From assembly GCA_021798135.1 (NCBI GenBank), contig JAJZYI010000072.1, positions 1 to 12,645 of the forward strand: a DNA stretch of 12,645 nucleotides, read 5' to 3'. Both the position numbers and the translations under genes were made by a program. The notes under the pieces are model-generated. The model was given only the letters and a program-made list of their open reading frames with translations. It was not told where the DNA came from and did not search any database. The stretch comes from Actinomycetes bacterium (GTDB lineage: Bacteria; Actinomycetota; Acidimicrobiia; Acidimicrobiales; UBA8190). Of this stretch, positions 10,499 to 12,645 are shown in pieces (position 1 is the stretch's first letter; each line of letters begins with the position of its first letter).

Positions 10499-10596
10499 TG
10501 GACCTGACCGCCGACGGCCTCGCCGCCCCGACCCCGGCAGCGCCGGAACGTCCGGGCCACGACGGCGCCCCGCCCTGGCAGAGGCCGGCCCGGTGA
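10498..10596 (+). CDS. Possible 32-codon upstream ORF before cobL
   Basis: ATG 10498 opens a 32-codon frame (begins MDLTADGLAAPTPAAPERPG) ending with TGA at 10594-10596, six bases before the cobL GTG and in the same frame as cobL. It starts five bases after the transcription start predicted from the TAGGAT box. The peptide is Pro/Ala-rich, has no membrane segment and matches nothing I recognise. It could be a near-leaderless leader peptide coupled to cobL, the remnant of a longer CobL N-terminus, or chance; high GC makes open frames common, so confidence is low. Confidence 0.25.
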   Translation: MDLTADGLAAPTPAAPERPGHDGAPPWQRPAR

Positions 10597-10602
10597 GCCG
10601 CG

Positions 10603-12054
10603 GTGCCTGACGTCCCGGGCCCGAGCCTCAGCGTCCTGCGCGGCGGCGCGGTCGAGGGCGTCGTCAGCGTGGTCGGCCTGCTCGGCGACTCGCTCGTCGC
10701 GCTCGGCCCCGACGCCCGCAGGGCCGTCGCACAGGCCCGCTACGTCGCCGGCGACCCGCGCCACCTGGACGCGTGGCGCCGCTGGGTCGGCGAGCGGTCC
10801 GGGGTCGACGCCGGCGCCCGCCTGGTCCCCACCATCGAGATGACGGCGGACACCGACGACCTCGCCCACCAGGTGGCCCAGCGCGCCGTGGAGGGGGGTG
10901 CCGACGTCTGCGTCCTCTCCTCGGGCGACCCGGGCTTCTTCGGCATCACCCGGGCCCTGCTGCGGGTGGTCGACCGCCACCGCCTGCGGGTGGTCCCGGC
11001 GCCGTCCTCCGTCGCGGTCGCCTTCGCCCGCCTGGGCCTGCCGTGGGACGACGCCGTCGTGACCTCGGCCCACGGCCGCCCGCTCGCCGACACCGTGCGC
11101 GCCGTGCGGCTGGCCCGCAAGGCAGCGGTGCTCACCTCGCCGGACAGCCCGCCCCAGGCCGTGGGCAGGGCCCTGCTCGACGCCGGCTTGGCGCTCGACC
11201 TCGTGGCGGTGTGCAGCCGCCTCGGCTGCGCCGACGAGAAGGTCATGGAGATCGACCTGCGGGCCCTGGCCGTCGGGCGCTTCGACCCGCTGTCGGTCGT
11301 CGTCCTGGTCGGGCCCGGGGGCCTGCAGTCCGTGGGCTGGGGTGCGGGACCGGTCGCCGAACCGGGCGCAGCCGCCGGCGGGCCGACCACCGACGGGCCC
11401 CTGGTGCCGCCGGGCCCGGCCGTCCTGCCGGTCGGCGGCGACCTGCCGGTCGCCGCCGGTCGCCAGGACGCTGGTGACCGCGTGCTGGCGTGGGGCCTGC
11501 CCGAGTCCGCGTTCGCCCACCGGGGCGGCATGATCACCAAGTCGGAGGTGCGGTCGGTCGTGCTCGGCAAGCTCGCCCTGCCGGCGGCCGGGGTGCTCTG
11601 GGACCTCGGGGCGGGCAGCGGCTCGGTGGCCGTGGAGTGCGCGCTCGTGTGCCCCGGCCTGACCGTCTTCGCCGTGGAGCAGGACGACGAGAGCGCCGCC
11701 CAGGTGGCGGCCAACGCTGCTCGGCTCGGAGCGGGCGTGCACGTCGTCACCGGACGCGCTCCCGACGCGCTGGCGGGCCTGCCCGACCCCGACCGGGTGT
11801 TCGTGGGGGGCGGCGGCACGGCCGTGCTCGACGCCGCCCTCGACCGGCTCCGGCCCGGTGGCCGCGTGGTGGCGACCTTCGCCGGTCTCGAGCGCGCCGC
11901 CGAGGCGGCCGACCGGCTCGGCCGCATGGCGCAGGTGTCGGTGGCCCGGGCGGCCCCCCTCCCCGGCGGCGGGTGGCGCCTGGCCGGCGGCAACCCCGTG
12001 TTCGTCGCCTGGGGCCCCGTCGACGACGACGAGTCGGCCGGCTCCGCCCCCTGA
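10603..12054 (+). CDS. cobL: Precorrin-6Y C5,15-methyltransferase (decarboxylating), CbiE-CbiT fusion
   Basis: Methylates the corrin precursor at C5 and C15 and removes the acetate side chain at C12, upstream of the amidation done by CobB. 483 residues, longer than typical fusions (~400-430). The CbiE tetrapyrrole-methylase half spans about 20-240, with VVGLLGDS (23-30), ARYVAGDPRHL (45-55) and SAM-binding LSSGDPGFFGI (105-115). A Gly/Ala/Pro-rich linker covers ~241-292. The CbiT half (~293-475) shows LPESAFAHRGGMITKSEVR (299-317), the Rossmann methylase motif DLGAGSGSVAVE (334-345) and FVGGGG (400-405). GTG 10603 is the first start in frame after a stop at 10594; it has no Shine-Dalgarno, and it adds ~20 residues before the conserved beginning. 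An internal GTG before VVGLLG would remove them. It lies 256 bases after cobB on the same strand and is probably part of a larger B12 locus outside the window. Confidence 0.95.
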   Translation: MPDVPGPSLSVLRGGAVEGVVSVVGLLGDSLVALGPDARRAVAQARYVAGDPRHLDAWRRWVGERSGVDAGARLVPTIEMTADTDDLAHQVAQRAVEGGADVCVLSSGDPGFFGITRALLRVVDRHRLRVVPAPSSVAVAFARLGLPWDDAVVTSAHGRPLADTVRAVRLARKAAVLTSPDSPPQAVGRALLDAGLALDLVAVCSRLGCADEKVMEIDLRALAVGRFDPLSVVVLVGPGGLQSVGWGAGPVAEPGAAAGGPTTDGPLVPPGPAVLPVGGDLPVAAGRQDAGDRVLAWGLPESAFAHRGGMITKSEVRSVVLGKLALPAAGVLWDLGAGSGSVAVECALVCPGLTVFAVEQDDESAAQVAANAARLGAGVHVVTGRAPDALAGLPDPDRVFVGGGGTAVLDAALDRLRPGGRVVATFAGLERAAEAADRLGRMAQVSVARAAPLPGGGWRLAGGNPVFVAWGPVDDDESAGSAP

Positions 12055-12099
12055 GCCGGGCCGCTCGGACCAGGACGGTCAGCCCACCCGACGGGGCGC

Positions 12100-12645
12100 T
12101 CAGCGCTCGGACCGGTCGAGCCACTTCTCGATCGCCGACGGGTGCCACGCCGCCAGCCGGTCGAGCAGGGATGCCGCGTCGTCGTCGAGCAGCAGGATCT
12201 CCCGGTGCTCGGGCCGCACGAAGCGCTGCGCGGCGGCGGCGTCGAGCATGCCGACCAGCGGCCCGAAGTACCCGGCCACGTCCAGGATGCCGCACGGCTT
12301 GGCGTGGATGCCGAGCTGCGTCCAGGTGACGGCCTCGAACAGCTCCTCCCACGTCCCGAACCCGCCCGGCAGCATCACGAAGGCGTCGGCCATGTCCGCC
12401 ATCGCCGCCTTGCGCTCGTGCATGGTCTCGACGACGAGGAGCTCGGTCAGCTCGCGGTGGGCGACCTCGCGGTCCTGCAGCGCCCGCGTGATCACGCCGC
12501 GCACCCGCGCCCCCGCACCAGGGCGGCATCGGCGACCGCGCCCATGAGCCCGACATGGCCCCCGCCGTAGACCAGTTCGAGGCCGCGGGCGGCCAGGGAC
12601 CGCCCGAAGGCCCGCGCCGCCTCGGCGAACGCCGGGTCCCGGCCC
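12100..12645 (-). pseudogene. LOG-family nucleotide 5'-monophosphate phosphoribohydrolase, frameshifted and cut by the window edge
   Basis: LOG proteins ('lysine decarboxylase-like') cleave nucleoside or cytokinin riboside monophosphates to free base and ribose 5-phosphate. The N-terminal part is read from 12644 leftwards: GRDPAFAEAARAFG, then LVYGGGHVGLMGAVADAALVRG. It then runs into TGA at 12492-12494. The rest continues in another frame, openable from GTG 12504: RGVITRALQDREVAHRELTE, METMHERKAAM-like VETMHERK, the signature PGGFGTWEELFEAVTWTQLG, HAKPCGILDV, ending at TGA 12100-12102. The two parts join cleanly if one C is added to the C5 run at 12510-12514 (giving LVRGARVRGV), so this is either an assembly indel or a true recent pseudogene. 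About the first dozen residues (the CVFCGSS region) lie beyond the window. It converges on cobL with 45 bases between the stops, in which I see only weak hairpin potential. Confidence 0.85.

Noticed and set aside
10347..10602. Cobalamin riboswitch upstream of cobL (also looked for at 8758-8987 before cobB)
   Set aside because: No recognisable B12-box or the conserved riboswitch core in either gap by eye.
12055..12099. Bidirectional terminator between cobL and the LOG gene
   Set aside because: Only a 4-bp GACC/GGTC hairpin with no U-tract; too weak to call.

Overview
The window is very GC-rich and compactly coded. Starts are mixed ATG and GTG, and third codon positions are almost always G or C. 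Together with TANNNT-type -10 boxes, one apparently leaderless gene and a pyrR-led pyrimidine operon, this points to a high-GC actinobacterium. Acidimicrobiia or a related deep-branching class is plausible, but that is inference from gene style and not a phylogenetic result. I see no mobile element, tRNA, rRNA or CRISPR array.

Minus strand, 1-8757: a tightly packed de novo pyrimidine (UMP) operon transcribed right to left in the order pyrR-pyrB-pyrC-carA-carB-pyrD. Every junction overlaps by 4-8 bases except carA/carB, which has a 34-base gap with its own Shine-Dalgarno. Together these genes encode the regulator, both carbamoyl-phosphate synthetase subunits, aspartate carbamoyltransferase, dihydroorotase and dihydroorotate dehydrogenase, i.e. 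bicarbonate plus glutamine to orotate. The last two steps (PyrE, PyrF) are not in the window. pyrD runs off the left edge without a stop. The leader ahead of pyrR carries a candidate PyrR-binding RNA hairpin that directly abuts the pyrR Shine-Dalgarno, which suggests UMP-dependent translational feedback.

Plus strand, 8976-12054: two cobalamin (B12) biosynthesis genes diverge from the pyr operon. cobB/cbiA (a,c-diamide synthase) seems to be read from a leaderless transcript beginning at a GTG six bases after a TACGAT box. A 256-base gap follows, with a 23-bp tandem duplication, a perfect 18-bp palindrome and a 32-codon upstream ORF. Then comes cobL (fused CbiE-CbiT precorrin methyltransferase/decarboxylase).

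Minus strand, 12100-12645: a LOG-family (lysine decarboxylase-like nucleotide phosphoribohydrolase) gene, converging on cobL. Its reading frame is broken by an apparent one-base loss in a C5 run, and its N-terminus lies beyond the right edge.

The content is mainly conserved metabolism. The items most worth a second look are the PyrR-loop candidate, the roughly 70-residue low-complexity N-terminal extension of PyrB, the absence of pyrK beside a class 1B-like pyrD, the leaderless cobB, and the palindrome/upstream ORF ahead of cobL.
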